From an uncultured Prevotellaceae bacterium (GTDB lineage Bacteria; Bacteroidota; Bacteroidia; Bacteroidales; Muribaculaceae), in assembly GCA_900318345.1 (NCBI GenBank), contig ONKD01000013.1:47420-111419 (forward strand): DNA of 64,000 nucleotides. Direction: 5' to 3'. Below are positions 44,622 to 53,105 of this stretch, piece after piece. Both the position numbers and the translations under genes were made by a program. Below the pieces are notes generated by a model. That model was not told the DNA's origin and did no database searches. It worked only from the letters and a program-made list of their open reading frames with translations. Each line of letters opens with the position of its first letter. The first letter of the stretch is position 1.

Positions 44622-45638
44622 ATGGCTCGGGAACGCATTGCCTATATCGACTTCATGAAGTGTCTGTGCATCATGCTCATCGTGATGTACCACATCGACC
44701 ATGATTTCTTTAACTATCTGCTCCCTAACCTGAACGATGCTTTGCAGGCTTTTCGCCTGCCTATGTACTATTTCATCTCTGGCATCTTTTTTAAGCTCTA
44801 CGAGGGATTTACCGATTTCACGCGGCGCAAGGTGAATAACATCCTTGTGCCGTTTGTTTTTTTCATCGTGTTCGCCTATTTCGTCAGGTGCTTCGAGGCT
44901 GTGTTCCGCATGGTTGTCGGGGCCGAGGGGATTGATCTGTCCCCCATTCGCCTGATTGAACCGTTCTACCTGCGCTATTGGGTGATAACCACTCCCTTGT
45001 GGTTCCTGCCCAGCCTGTTCTGGGTGAACATCATTTTCTATGCTTTGCAGCGATGGATTAAGCCGTTATGGGGCTTGTTGGCGGCGACGTTTGCCCTCTC
45101 GCTTGTCGGCTATTATCTGGGAATGAACAAGATTGAGTTGCCCTTCATGCTGGATTCCTCATTGGTGGCCATGCCTTACTTCGTTTTGGGCTGGGGCATG
45201 AAGCGCTTGGGCGCATTGACGCCTTCTCGCTGGGACAAGTATGGCGTTATCGCTCTGCTGGCAGTCGCTGTACCCATTTATCTGTTGAGTGACTTCATCA
45301 ACTTGCATTTCCAGGTGTTCCCGGCTTACTGGAAGCTCTATCTTTTGCCCTTCGTGGCGATTCTCACTCTCTTCTGGGCTTGTAAGTCGTTGCCGCGCAT
45401 TCCCGTCTTTTGCCACTTCGGGCGTTACTCGCTCATCATCTTGGGCACCCACCCGTTATTCTTCCATCCCATCCGTTTCTTTTTCGTGCATTATGGCATG
45501 GAGCCTGGCGTGGAGCTCACTATGATCGTCTTTGTCTTGACCATGTTGTGTGAGTGGCCATTGATATGGTTCCTCAAGACCTATGCACCTCGATTCACCG
45601 CCCAGGAACCCTTCTTCAAGCCTGGATGGAAAATTTGA
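44622..45638 (+). CDS. Acyltransferase family 3 membrane protein
   Basis: A 338-residue multi-pass protein with the acyltransferase 3 signature RIAYIDFMKCLCIMLIVMYHID (candidate catalytic histidine in MYHID) and about ten hydrophobic segments. It is the third such protein in the locus and the only one inside the acyl-ACP module. It may therefore transfer the special acyl group to the sugar rather than plain acetate; this is inference. The ATG at 44622 is preferred over a TTG at 44580. It precedes the phosphatase-like gene by 13 bases. Confidence 0.84.
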   Translation: MARERIAYIDFMKCLCIMLIVMYHIDHDFFNYLLPNLNDALQAFRLPMYYFISGIFFKLYEGFTDFTRRKVNNILVPFVFFIVFAYFVRCFEAVFRMVVGAEGIDLSPIRLIEPFYLRYWVITTPLWFLPSLFWVNIIFYALQRWIKPLWGLLAATFALSLVGYYLGMNKIELPFMLDSSLVAMPYFVLGWGMKRLGALTPSRWDKYGVIALLAVAVPIYLLSDFINLHFQVFPAYWKLYLLPFVAILTLFWACKSLPRIPVFCHFGRYSLIILGTHPLFFHPIRFFFVHYGMEPGVELTMIVFVLTMLCEWPLIWFLKTYAPRFTAQEPFFKPGWKI

Positions 45639-45651
45639 TAATCATCATTTA

Positions 45652-46707
45652 ATGAAATATATTGCTAGGCTTCTAGCCATCATCACCGCGTTTGCCTTAC
45701 TCTTTGCTGCCTATGGTGGCCGTGTCGACCCCACCATCTGGCTGTTACCCTCATTGGCTACCCTGGCTTTGCCTGTTGTGGCCATTGTCGCGATAGCGGT
45801 CATGGTTCTGTTGGCGTTGTTTAGGCAATGGCGCGCTGTGGTTGTCATCTTTGGCGCCTTGCTGCTCTCGTGGCCCACCTTGCGCCTCATTTCTCCCTTC
45901 AACATCACCACCCCCAAGGCTAATCCAGATGCTCAACAGCTCAAGGTCATTACCATGAATGTGACCGAGTTCAATTGGGTTGGCAACGAGCAGCCCAGCA
46001 AGAACATGCGCTACATTCTTGACCAGGATGCCGATATCGTGGTGATTCAGGAAGGGTTGGTGTATTTCAAGTATGAGCAACTGCCAACGGTGACTCCCAT
46101 GCTCGACGAGCTCTACAAGAAATATCCTTACCGCAAGGAGGCTTTCTTTGACGTGGGCATTTTGTCCAAGTACCCTTTCACCGAGGTGCAGACTCCCATC
46201 TTGTCCACCGATGCCCTGAATTACTTCATCAAGGCATGGGACGTTGATGTCCCTGGCGATGACATTAGGGTCATCAGTATGCACTTGAGTTCACTGCGCT
46301 TTAATCAGAACGACAGCAAGATTTTTGACTCCATCAATGTGCCGTCAGGCCGCAAGCGCCGCATCAAGTCGGTGGCCAAGAAATTGGGCGACGGTTTCCG
46401 CAAGCACGTTCCCCAAGTCGAGGCGATGCGCAGGCTGGTTGACGAGACCGTGGGCGACGTGCTCGTCATGGGCGACATGAACGACACTCCGGGCTCCTTT
46501 GCCTATCGCACCCTGTGTGGCGAGGACTTGAAGGATGCTTGGGCCGATACAGGATTAGGACCCATATACACCTTCCGTGCCAACCATTTGTATGTGAAAA
46601 TCGACCACATCCTCTATCGTGGCAACCTCAAGCCGTTGATGTGCCGGCGCGACAAGGAGGGCGAGAGCGACCACTATCCCATGGTGGCCGTCTTTGAGCG
46701 AGAATAG
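45652..46707 (+). CDS. Membrane-anchored endonuclease/exonuclease/phosphatase-family protein
   Basis: A 351-residue protein with two or three N-terminal hydrophobic helices (about residues 4-22, 27-50 and 57-75) and then an EEP-superfamily domain. Visible motifs are ITMNVTEFNW, IVVIQEG with the metal-binding glutamate, ISMHLSSL, VMGDMNDTPGS, KIDHILYR and ESDHYPM at the end. EEP proteins with this layout cleave phosphodiesters or phosphate esters outside the membrane. It is the last gene of the plus-strand locus, 13 bases after the acyltransferase, but such proteins are also common as stand-alone genes. A role in the polysaccharide is unproven. Confidence 0.82.
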   Translation: MKYIARLLAIITAFALLFAAYGGRVDPTIWLLPSLATLALPVVAIVAIAVMVLLALFRQWRAVVVIFGALLLSWPTLRLISPFNITTPKANPDAQQLKVITMNVTEFNWVGNEQPSKNMRYILDQDADIVVIQEGLVYFKYEQLPTVTPMLDELYKKYPYRKEAFFDVGILSKYPFTEVQTPILSTDALNYFIKAWDVDVPGDDIRVISMHLSSLRFNQNDSKIFDSINVPSGRKRRIKSVAKKLGDGFRKHVPQVEAMRRLVDETVGDVLVMGDMNDTPGSFAYRTLCGEDLKDAWADTGLGPIYTFRANHLYVKIDHILYRGNLKPLMCRRDKEGESDHYPMVAVFERE

Positions 46708-46763
46708 ATGGACCTGATACACTAAAAGTCTTTCTCTCTCGTTTATATAAAAAAACCGATATA

Positions 46764-48197
46764 ATGACTCATTCAAGATTATACCTGCTGATCGTTGCCA
46801 CTTTGCTGGCAATTTCTTCGCTGCTCTCATCGTGCATCGAGGATGGCTTCACCACCTCTCCTAACGACGTGCTGGCGTTCAACATGGACACGGTGGCATT
46901 TGACACGGTCATCACCTTGCAAGGAACGGCAACCAAGCAGATGATCGTTTACAACCGTAGCCCCAAGCAGATTAACATCTCCTCTATCAAGGTGGCAGGC
47001 CTCGCCAGCAAGGGACATTTCCACCTCAATGTTGACGGCATTCGTGGCGATGAGTTCCAGAATGTCGAGATACGCGGCAACGACTCGATTTATATCTTCA
47101 TCGAGGCCCGTTTGGACGAGATGGAACAGGATGAGCCTACCTTCATCGAGGATCGCCTGGAATTTGTGACCAACGGCAAGAGCCAGGAAGTGACCTTGAC
47201 GGCATGGGGACAGGATGTGGTGCGCGTCTTTGGCGATACCATTTCCCGCAACACGCATTTCAACGCCAATAAGCCCTATCTGATCTATGACACCCTGTTT
47301 GTGGCTGAAAATACCACCCTCACCATCGATGCCGGTGCAACGCTCCTCTTCCATGACAAGGCTGCACTGCGCTGCGCGGGCCGTATGTTGGCCAACGGTA
47401 CGGCCGAAGGGCCCATCACCTTCCGTGGCGATCGCCTGGACCGCGTTGTGGGTGAAATCAGCTTTGACATCATGTCAGGACAGTGGGGTGGGGTTATCTT
47501 CACGCCGCCCACCATGGGCAATGTCTTGAAACATGTCATCATGAAGGGCAGTAGCATCGGCATGCACTGCATGGCCTACGGTGATACCACCCGGTGTGCG
47601 CTTAAACTCATCAACTGTGTCCTCACCAATTCGGCATCAATGTGTTTGGCCGCAGCCACATGCTATGTCCAAGCGATAGGTACCGAGTTCAGCGATGCCG
47701 CCGAGGAGGTGGTTTACTTAGCTGGCGGTAAGATGATGATGAGCCAATGCACCTTTGCCAACTATTATTTGTTCAAGGCACCTTCATTCCCCATTGTCAA
47801 TGTTTATGACGTGGAGTATGAGGATGGCACCATCGGCAAAATAAAGGCCTATTTCGACAATTGCATCATGTATGGCTTGGCCCGTGAGATCAACGAGGGT
47901 GACTTGGAGGGGTTTGACGTTTACCTCCGCTATTGCATGTTAAAGAGCGATGGCAAGGACGACAACCATTTCATTAACTGTGTATGGAATGCCGACGCTG
48001 AACAGGGGCCTTTCCTCACTGTTCGCGATGACTATTTGTTCGATTACCGCTTGCGCAACGAGAGCGATGCCATCGGTAAGGGTAATCCCGCTTTATGTCC
48101 TCCCGAGGCGCGCTATGACCGCTACGGCAACGACCGTCTGGCCAGTGGCGCTGTCGATTTGGGTGCCTATGTTTGGATCCCGCAAGCCGAGGAATAG
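46764..48197 (+). CDS. Lipoprotein with right-handed beta-helix
   Basis: A 477-residue protein with a lipoprotein signal peptide (lipobox LLSSC, cysteine at residue 23), a beta-sandwich-like N-terminal part (about 40-160) and then imperfect repeats of the parallel beta-helix type. It ends in RLASGAVDLGAYVW, a motif common at the end of beta-helix proteins with the choice-of-anchor Q layout. It is expected to be an outer-membrane or surface lipoprotein; beta-helix proteins often bind or cleave polysaccharides, but no catalytic site is evident. It is followed by a palindromic terminator and then a glycoside hydrolase gene. Confidence 0.8.
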   Translation: MTHSRLYLLIVATLLAISSLLSSCIEDGFTTSPNDVLAFNMDTVAFDTVITLQGTATKQMIVYNRSPKQINISSIKVAGLASKGHFHLNVDGIRGDEFQNVEIRGNDSIYIFIEARLDEMEQDEPTFIEDRLEFVTNGKSQEVTLTAWGQDVVRVFGDTISRNTHFNANKPYLIYDTLFVAENTTLTIDAGATLLFHDKAALRCAGRMLANGTAEGPITFRGDRLDRVVGEISFDIMSGQWGGVIFTPPTMGNVLKHVIMKGSSIGMHCMAYGDTTRCALKLINCVLTNSASMCLAAATCYVQAIGTEFSDAAEEVVYLAGGKMMMSQCTFANYYLFKAPSFPIVNVYDVEYEDGTIGKIKAYFDNCIMYGLAREINEGDLEGFDVYLRYCMLKSDGKDDNHFINCVWNADAEQGPFLTVRDDYLFDYRLRNESDAIGKGNPALCPPEARYDRYGNDRLASGAVDLGAYVWIPQAEE

Positions 48198-48224
48198 AAT
48201 TTTAAACCATGTGAATTGATGAGC

Positions 48225-48253
48225 AGAGACGCAAAATTTTGCGTCTCTTTTTA
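48225..48253 (+). terminator. Palindromic terminator after the beta-helix lipoprotein gene
   Basis: A perfect 24-bp palindrome (half-site AGAGACGCAAAA) at 48225-48248, 27 bases after the stop codon, followed by TTTTT. It has the shape of a rho-independent terminator. Its core is the same 22-bp sequence found inside the next gene at 49660-49681. Confidence 0.75.
48226..48247. repeat. 22-bp palindromic repeat, copy 1
   Basis: Perfect self-complementary 22-mer (half-site GAGACGCAAAA followed by its reverse complement), identical to 49660-49681. This copy sits between genes and doubles as a terminator stem. Confidence 0.9.
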
Positions 48254-48293
48254 CTCAATCCAGGATAATGATTAACCCATAAATTAAGTATAT

Positions 48294-49826
48294 ATGAAAC
48301 GATTGCTATTCTTGTTATTGCTGCTTGCGTCACTGGTGAGTTGTGCTACGGCTCAGGACAATACAGCTCCCTCACGCTTGCCCAAGCATGAGTTCCGTGG
48401 TGCGTGGATGCACATCATCGGGCAGGAACAGTATGCCCGCATGACGCCCGACGAGACCCGCCAATATCTCATCAATCAGCTTGACCTGCTGCAACGTGCC
48501 AATTGCAATGCTGTCATTTGGCAGATCCGCCCGCAGGCCGATGCTGCTTACAAGAGCGACTTGGAGCCGTGGACCCGTTGGCTCACAGGAGAACCCGGCA
48601 AGGCCCCCAATCCCGTGTGGGACCCCTTGCAGTTCATGATTGAACAGACCCACAGCCGTGGCATGGAGCTGCATGCATGGATCAACCCTTACCGCGTGAC
48701 CAGCAGTGAGGAGGATAAGCCCGCTCCGGGACACATTTACTATGAGCATCCCGAGTGGTTCCTCAAGTATGCCGATGGCAAACTCTATTTTGACCCCGGC
48801 CTGCCCGAGTGCCGCGATTTCATCGATACCGTGGTCAGGGACATCCTCGTGCGTTATGACATTGACGCACTCCACATGGACGATTATTTCTATCCCTATC
48901 CCGTCACTGGCGTCGATTTCCCCGACACGACATCCTATAACCTGTATGGCATCGGCTGGGACAAGAACGACTGGCGGCGCCACAATGTCGATTTGCTCAT
49001 CGAGCAACTACATGGCACTATCCAGGAGGTGAAACCCTGGGTGCGCTTCGGCATAAGCCCCTTTGGCATCTGGCGCAACAAGGCCAGCGACCCCGATGGC
49101 AGCGATACCAATGGCCTGCAGTGCTATGACGCCCTCTATGCCGACTGCCCAAAATGGACAGCCGAGGGGTGGGTGGACTATATGGTACCCCAACTCTATT
49201 GGGAACTGGAGCACAAAGCGGCCAGCGACCTCGTGCTCATGCACTGGTGGAACGACCATGCCAATGGACGCCACATGTACTATGGCCAGGCGGTGCGCAA
49301 CGTCATGACCCATCAGGACATCGCCGACGATGGCGGCAATCCTTCCAATCCCACCCAGCTCGACCACAAGCTGCGCTTGCAACGCGCCTTGCCCGACGTG
49401 CACGGCGTGACATGGTGGCCGGGCTACACCATTACCGAGAATTTTAAGGGCGTGCTCGACTCGTTGGAGACCAACCAGATGAGCCATCCTGCCCTCATCC
49501 CCGCCTACACCTGGCTGGACGACACCGCTCCACATGCCGTCAGCGATGTCAAGGTCAAGAAGGTAAATGGCAAGAAATGCCTGGTGTGGAATATCCGCAA
49601 GACCGACGACCCCATGCAGCAGGCGGTGCGCTTTGTCATCTACCGCTTCCCCAAAAGTAGAGACGCAAAATTTTGCGTCTCCGGTCTAGACAATGCCGAC
49701 AACATCCTTGCCATCACTGGCGAGACTTCTTTTGTCTTGCCCGACGGTGATAAAGGCAAATGGCAATATGCCGTGACCGCGCTCGACCGCTGCTGGAACG
49801 AGAGCACCCCAACTTGGAAGAAATAG
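48294..49826 (+). CDS. GHL10-type glycoside hydrolase lipoprotein (DUF187/YngK-like)
   Basis: A 510-residue protein with a lipoprotein signal (lipobox LVSC, cysteine 17). It has a TIM-barrel-like catalytic part beginning KHEFRGAWMHIIGQEQYA, then IWQIRPQADAAYKS, GMELHAWINPYRV and ALHMDDYFYPYP. This is the pattern of the family-10-like glycosyl hydrolases (PF02638), found widely in Bacteroidetes and thought to act on glycans, possibly peptidoglycan- or host-derived. The C-terminal part (about 420-510) is a fibronectin III-like domain. Residues 455-463 (SRDAKFCVS) are encoded by the in-frame palindromic repeat at 49660-49681, apparently inserted in a loop of that domain. Confidence 0.87.
   Translation: MKRLLFLLLLLASLVSCATAQDNTAPSRLPKHEFRGAWMHIIGQEQYARMTPDETRQYLINQLDLLQRANCNAVIWQIRPQADAAYKSDLEPWTRWLTGEPGKAPNPVWDPLQFMIEQTHSRGMELHAWINPYRVTSSEEDKPAPGHIYYEHPEWFLKYADGKLYFDPGLPECRDFIDTVVRDILVRYDIDALHMDDYFYPYPVTGVDFPDTTSYNLYGIGWDKNDWRRHNVDLLIEQLHGTIQEVKPWVRFGISPFGIWRNKASDPDGSDTNGLQCYDALYADCPKWTAEGWVDYMVPQLYWELEHKAASDLVLMHWWNDHANGRHMYYGQAVRNVMTHQDIADDGGNPSNPTQLDHKLRLQRALPDVHGVTWWPGYTITENFKGVLDSLETNQMSHPALIPAYTWLDDTAPHAVSDVKVKKVNGKKCLVWNIRKTDDPMQQAVRFVIYRFPKSRDAKFCVSGLDNADNILAITGETSFVLPDGDKGKWQYAVTALDRCWNESTPTWKK
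49660..49681. repeat. 22-bp palindromic repeat, copy 2, inside a gene
   Basis: Identical to the repeat at 48226-48247 and lying in frame inside the glycoside hydrolase gene, where it encodes most of SRDAKFCVS. Because it is self-complementary it reads the same on both strands. It keeps the reading frame only because the inserted length is compatible. Confidence 0.9.
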
Positions 49827-49972
49827 ACTCCCAATTCCTCTTTCCTGATATAGCGACGGCAGCCATCCCTCCATGGGGCGGCTGTCGTTTTATTTCCCAC
49901 ATGACAATGTAGAAACTCACAATCTTGCGGCTCGTTGATAACGTGAACTCGATGAATTTGTCGTTAATCAAA

Positions 49973-50007
49973 CAAGAGGGCGAACCGCATGTTGGTTCAC
50001 CCTCTTG
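49973..50007 (-). terminator. Hairpin terminator of the secreted dockerin-tailed protein gene
   Basis: A 14-bp inverted repeat (caagagggcgaacc / ggttcaccctcttg) lies 34-68 bases past the stop codon of the minus-strand gene. On the minus-strand RNA all 14 positions pair, one as a G-U wobble, while on the plus strand that position is a mismatch. This supports use for the minus-strand gene. Confidence 0.7.
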
Positions 50008-50040
50008 AGGTCTATAGGTTAGTATCTTTCCTTAATTGGA

Positions 50041-51978
50041 TCAGTTGGGCCAAACGCCGCTCAGCAGGAAATCGATGAGGGCAGTCACGTCGGCGATGGT
50101 AACTTCATCCTGGAGGTTGCAGTTTGCGTTCTCGAGGCTGATACCAGTGGGATCACCACTCAACAGGTAGTCAACATATTTCTCCCAAGCAACAAGAGCG
50201 AACTCCAATGTGCCACCATTCTTGACAATAACACCATAGGCATTCCAATCGCCGCTAGTTGCGGGCTGATTCACGGCCCAGGGGTAAGAGGCTATCGTAA
50301 TGTTCGTGTTGTCGTCGCGCAGAGGTAAAGTGCGAATTGGGAAGAATCCCTTGTTCACCTTCTCGACCCAAACATAAGCGTTGAGCATGCTCTCGTCGGG
50401 GAAGGAGGTAATCTTCTGGGCTGCAGCCAGCTCGGCATTGGTTTCATCGCTGGTGCTCAGGTCTGCAGCACCGGTGTACCAAGCCCAACCGTCGTTGCTG
50501 GTCTTGGTGGCATTCCAGCCCTGGTTCAGCACCTGACCGTTTGCAAAGGTGCCTTCTACGCCGGAAATCATACCGTAGCCGCTCTCGTCGCGCAAGAACA
50601 GGTAGCCATTCTTGAAGGCGGTAACAACAGCGTCGCCGTCGAAGGTGAAGTTCTCGTCATCTTCCAAAGCGTTGGCTTGGCTAAGGGTAGTGATGCCCTC
50701 GTCCTCCTGGGGAACATACTCTACATAGAGGACAGCGGGCTGCTGGCTGGTAGTATAGCAAGCAAAACGGGGGCTACTTGGATTATACTGAAGCTTGCGA
50801 GCGTTATCAGATTTGTTGGTCAGCACGACACCGTCTTCGGTTTCATTAGCAATCCATTGTGCACCAGTGGCGCCAGTGGCGCCGTCGCCGGTGATAGCGT
50901 CGAGCGAATTACCTGAATTCCAGAGAATATAGCTTCCTGAGCCATTGATCTCAAAGGTCCAAGTGGCATTGCCGAGGACGTCCATATTACCCTCGCCTAA
51001 GGTCAGCTCTACGGCCTGAGTGCCACCGATGTATGCAACATCTTCAACGATGGGGATCTCGATATGGCTACCATAGTGGGTCGAGCCACCAGTGATCTCA
51101 CCCATGGCGAGTTTCCTTTCCTCATTGACGATGATGTACTTCTTGCCTACTTCCAGCTCATCAACGCTGTTTACCTTCACATAAGGCTTGGTTAAGACAA
51201 CAGGCTCAACCTTGGTGTAGGTAGCACTAACTACTGCACTCTCAACATCGCCCTTGACAGCCTTGGCATGAACCGTGGTGGTCTCGGTGATAGTGAGGGC
51301 CTCAGTGTATTCAGTAAATTCGCCATCATTGAGGGCGTACATGAGGTCGGCACCTTCCTCATTGTTGGTGATGCTTACGCTGAGGCTGTTTTCAAACTCT
51401 TGAGACTCAGGCAGCGTGGGTGCTGCAACAGTCACGGGAGGAGTAACAGTAGCATCCGCAACGTACAGGACAGCAGGCTTCTGGCTGCTGGTGTAGCAAG
51501 CGAAGCGAGGTGATCCTGAATTGTACTGAAGCTTGCGGGTGTTGTCGGCCTTGTTGGTCAGCACGACACCGTCGTCGGTCAGGGTAGCGATCCACATCGC
51601 GTTGTTGGGGGCCGAGGAGTTGACCGTGTTCAAAGAATTGCCTGAAGCCCAGCACATGTAATGGCTACCTTCACCAATGTTAAAGGTCCATGTGGGGTTG
51701 CCTAAGGCGTCCATGCTGCCCTCTCCAGAGGTGAGCTCAACTACATCAGTACCCTCGATGTCGATAATACCATTCCCGATGGTAACGGCGACAGCGGTAC
51801 CATAGGGGGTACTGGTGCTCGAGATCTCACCCATGGCGCAACTGTTTTCCTCATTGACGAGGATGTACTTCATTCCTGCTTCCAGTTGGTCAATGCTGGT
51901 CACCTTCACATAGGTGTTAGCAGCCCATGCTGACATGGTCAGCAAGGAAATTGCAAATAGTGAAATAATTCTCTTCAT
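50041..51978 (-). CDS. Secreted multidomain protein with duplicated domain and dockerin-like tail
   Basis: A 645-residue protein with a signal peptide (MKRIISLFAISLLTMSAWA). Residues about 22-175 and 262-415 are two copies of a domain (YVKVTSIDQLEAGMKYILV and YVKVNSVDELEVGKKYIIV; both end in a KLQYN...RFACYT..Q.PAVLYV pattern). Between them lies a chitobiase C-terminal-like domain (about 182-255, SLSVSITNNEEGADLMYAL). About 420-600 looks like an OB-fold-type region. The last 38 residues (LQDEVTIADVTALIDFLLSG) resemble a degenerate dockerin type I repeat. I chose ATG 51978, which starts the signal peptide; an upstream ATG at 52005 is in frame. Probably surface-exposed, function unknown. Confidence 0.78.
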   Translation of the reverse strand: MKRIISLFAISLLTMSAWAANTYVKVTSIDQLEAGMKYILVNEENSCAMGEISSTSTPYGTAVAVTIGNGIIDIEGTDVVELTSGEGSMDALGNPTWTFNIGEGSHYMCWASGNSLNTVNSSAPNNAMWIATLTDDGVVLTNKADNTRKLQYNSGSPRFACYTSSQKPAVLYVADATVTPPVTVAAPTLPESQEFENSLSVSITNNEEGADLMYALNDGEFTEYTEALTITETTTVHAKAVKGDVESAVVSATYTKVEPVVLTKPYVKVNSVDELEVGKKYIIVNEERKLAMGEITGGSTHYGSHIEIPIVEDVAYIGGTQAVELTLGEGNMDVLGNATWTFEINGSGSYILWNSGNSLDAITGDGATGATGAQWIANETEDGVVLTNKSDNARKLQYNPSSPRFACYTTSQQPAVLYVEYVPQEDEGITTLSQANALEDDENFTFDGDAVVTAFKNGYLFLRDESGYGMISGVEGTFANGQVLNQGWNATKTSNDGWAWYTGAADLSTSDETNAELAAAQKITSFPDESMLNAYVWVEKVNKGFFPIRTLPLRDDNTNITIASYPWAVNQPATSGDWNAYGVIVKNGGTLEFALVAWEKYVDYLLSGDPTGISLENANCNLQDEVTIADVTALIDFLLSGVWPN

Positions 51979-52055
51979 AAAATTTAAGCTTGTCGAGTTA
52001 AACATATTTATTAATAAACACAGATTCTATTTCTATAGGGCTTGCTTAGTTCCTG

Positions 52056-52087
52056 CAAATGTAATGACAATTAATGAGATATGCAAA
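52056..52087 (-). promoter_or_regulatory. Promoter of the dockerin-tailed secreted protein gene
   Basis: On the minus strand TTTG (52087-52084), 20 bases, then TACATTTG (52063-52056) form a complete Bacteroidetes promoter. The -7 box lies 78 bases before the start codon at 51978. Confidence 0.7.
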
Positions 52088-52171
52088 TAATTCTAGAGGA
52101 CGCCTGTCACAAGAGATCTAACTCCTAACTAACCTCTAACCTCTAACCTTTAACCAACATTGCTCATTGGT

Positions 52172-52750
52172 CTAGAACAAATGAGCAATGTTCTCGGTCA
52201 TCATCTTCACGCTCATCGCCAACAGGATGATGCCGAAAAACTTGCGCGAGAACATCATGCCGCCATCGCCCAGCAACTTCTGGATTTTACCGGTGCTCTT
52301 AATCACCAGGAACACCCATGCCATGTTAATGGCAAGACCGATAAAGATATTCACGTCATCATACATCGCCTTCAACGAGATCAACGTCGTCAACACGCCG
52401 GCACCCGCAATGAGCGGGAACACCATCGGCACCATCGTCGCCCCCTTGTTGGGCGTGTTGTTCTTGAAAATCTCCACATCAAGAATCATCTCCAGCGCCA
52501 TCAGGAACATCAGGAAACCGCCAGCCGTGGCAAACGAGTGGATGTCGCAGTTGAAGATGCGCAGCAGCCAGTGGCCGCCATAGTAGAAGCCCACCATCAG
52601 TAGGGTAGAGTAGATGGTGGCTTTGGCCGCATCAACGTGCCGCCCTTTCTCGCGCAACTGCAGGATGATGGGTATCGAGCCAACAATATCGATAATACTC
52701 AGCAATACCAGCGTTGCACTCAGAATCTGCGTGAAATTCAATGTTCCCAT
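52172..52750 (-). CDS. MarC-family integral membrane protein
   Basis: A 192-residue protein with six hydrophobic segments, matching the MarC/SnatA family. It has ILSATLVLLSIIDIVGSIPIIL at the N-terminus, a central GGFLMFLMALEMI and MVFPLIAGAGVLTTLISLK, and a last helix near the C-terminus. Despite the name, MarC is not firmly linked to multiple antibiotic resistance, and some members export small amino acids. I chose ATG 52750; an in-frame GTG lies upstream at 52804, but the family starts with the first helix. The gene stands alone between two secreted-protein genes. Confidence 0.9.
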   Translation of the reverse strand: MGTLNFTQILSATLVLLSIIDIVGSIPIILQLREKGRHVDAAKATIYSTLLMVGFYYGGHWLLRIFNCDIHSFATAGGFLMFLMALEMILDVEIFKNNTPNKGATMVPMVFPLIAGAGVLTTLISLKAMYDDVNIFIGLAINMAWVFLVIKSTGKIQKLLGDGGMMFSRKFFGIILLAMSVKMMTENIAHLF

Positions 52751-52774
52751 AATCGAAGGTTTGATTTGATAGTG

Positions 52775-52782
52775 CAAAGGTA
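52775..52782 (-). promoter_or_regulatory. -7 box upstream of the MarC-family gene
   Basis: The minus strand reads TACCTTTG, a full TAnnTTTG match, 24 bases before the chosen start codon. The expected -33 position reads GTG, not TTTG, so the -33 half is weak. The short distance supports the ATG at 52750 over the GTG at 52804. Confidence 0.5.
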
Positions 52783-52967
52783 CGAAATAGTTTTCAGTTG
52801 ACACTTATCGCTTTTCGCTTTTCAGTCATTTCCCTATCTCAAAAGCGATGAATTAGCCGCTTTTTGCCCTACTGGAAACGGCACTTCAAGACACATGCGG
52901 CAGGGTTGTTCCTCAGGCATCCCCACCGCTTTTTATTGAAACATACAACTAAAAACAGTAATGCCGT

Positions 52968-52998
52968 TTTGTCGTTTGCCACTTTTTTTCTAACTTTG
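52968..52998 (+). promoter_or_regulatory. Promoter of the secreted protein gene at 53106
   Basis: TTTG at 52968-52971, exactly 19 bases, then TAACTTTG at 52991-52998, a perfect Bacteroidetes promoter in the 355-bp gap between divergent genes, 107 bases before the start codon. The rest of the gap shows no gene. Confidence 0.75.
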
Positions 52999-53105
52999 CC
53001 GTGAAATAGTCAATCTTGAATTGACAAAGCAAGATGATAAGGAAAACAGTGTTATATATACACTTTTATTTGGATGTTGTTTAATTTTAAAAAATTTATC
53101 TAATT

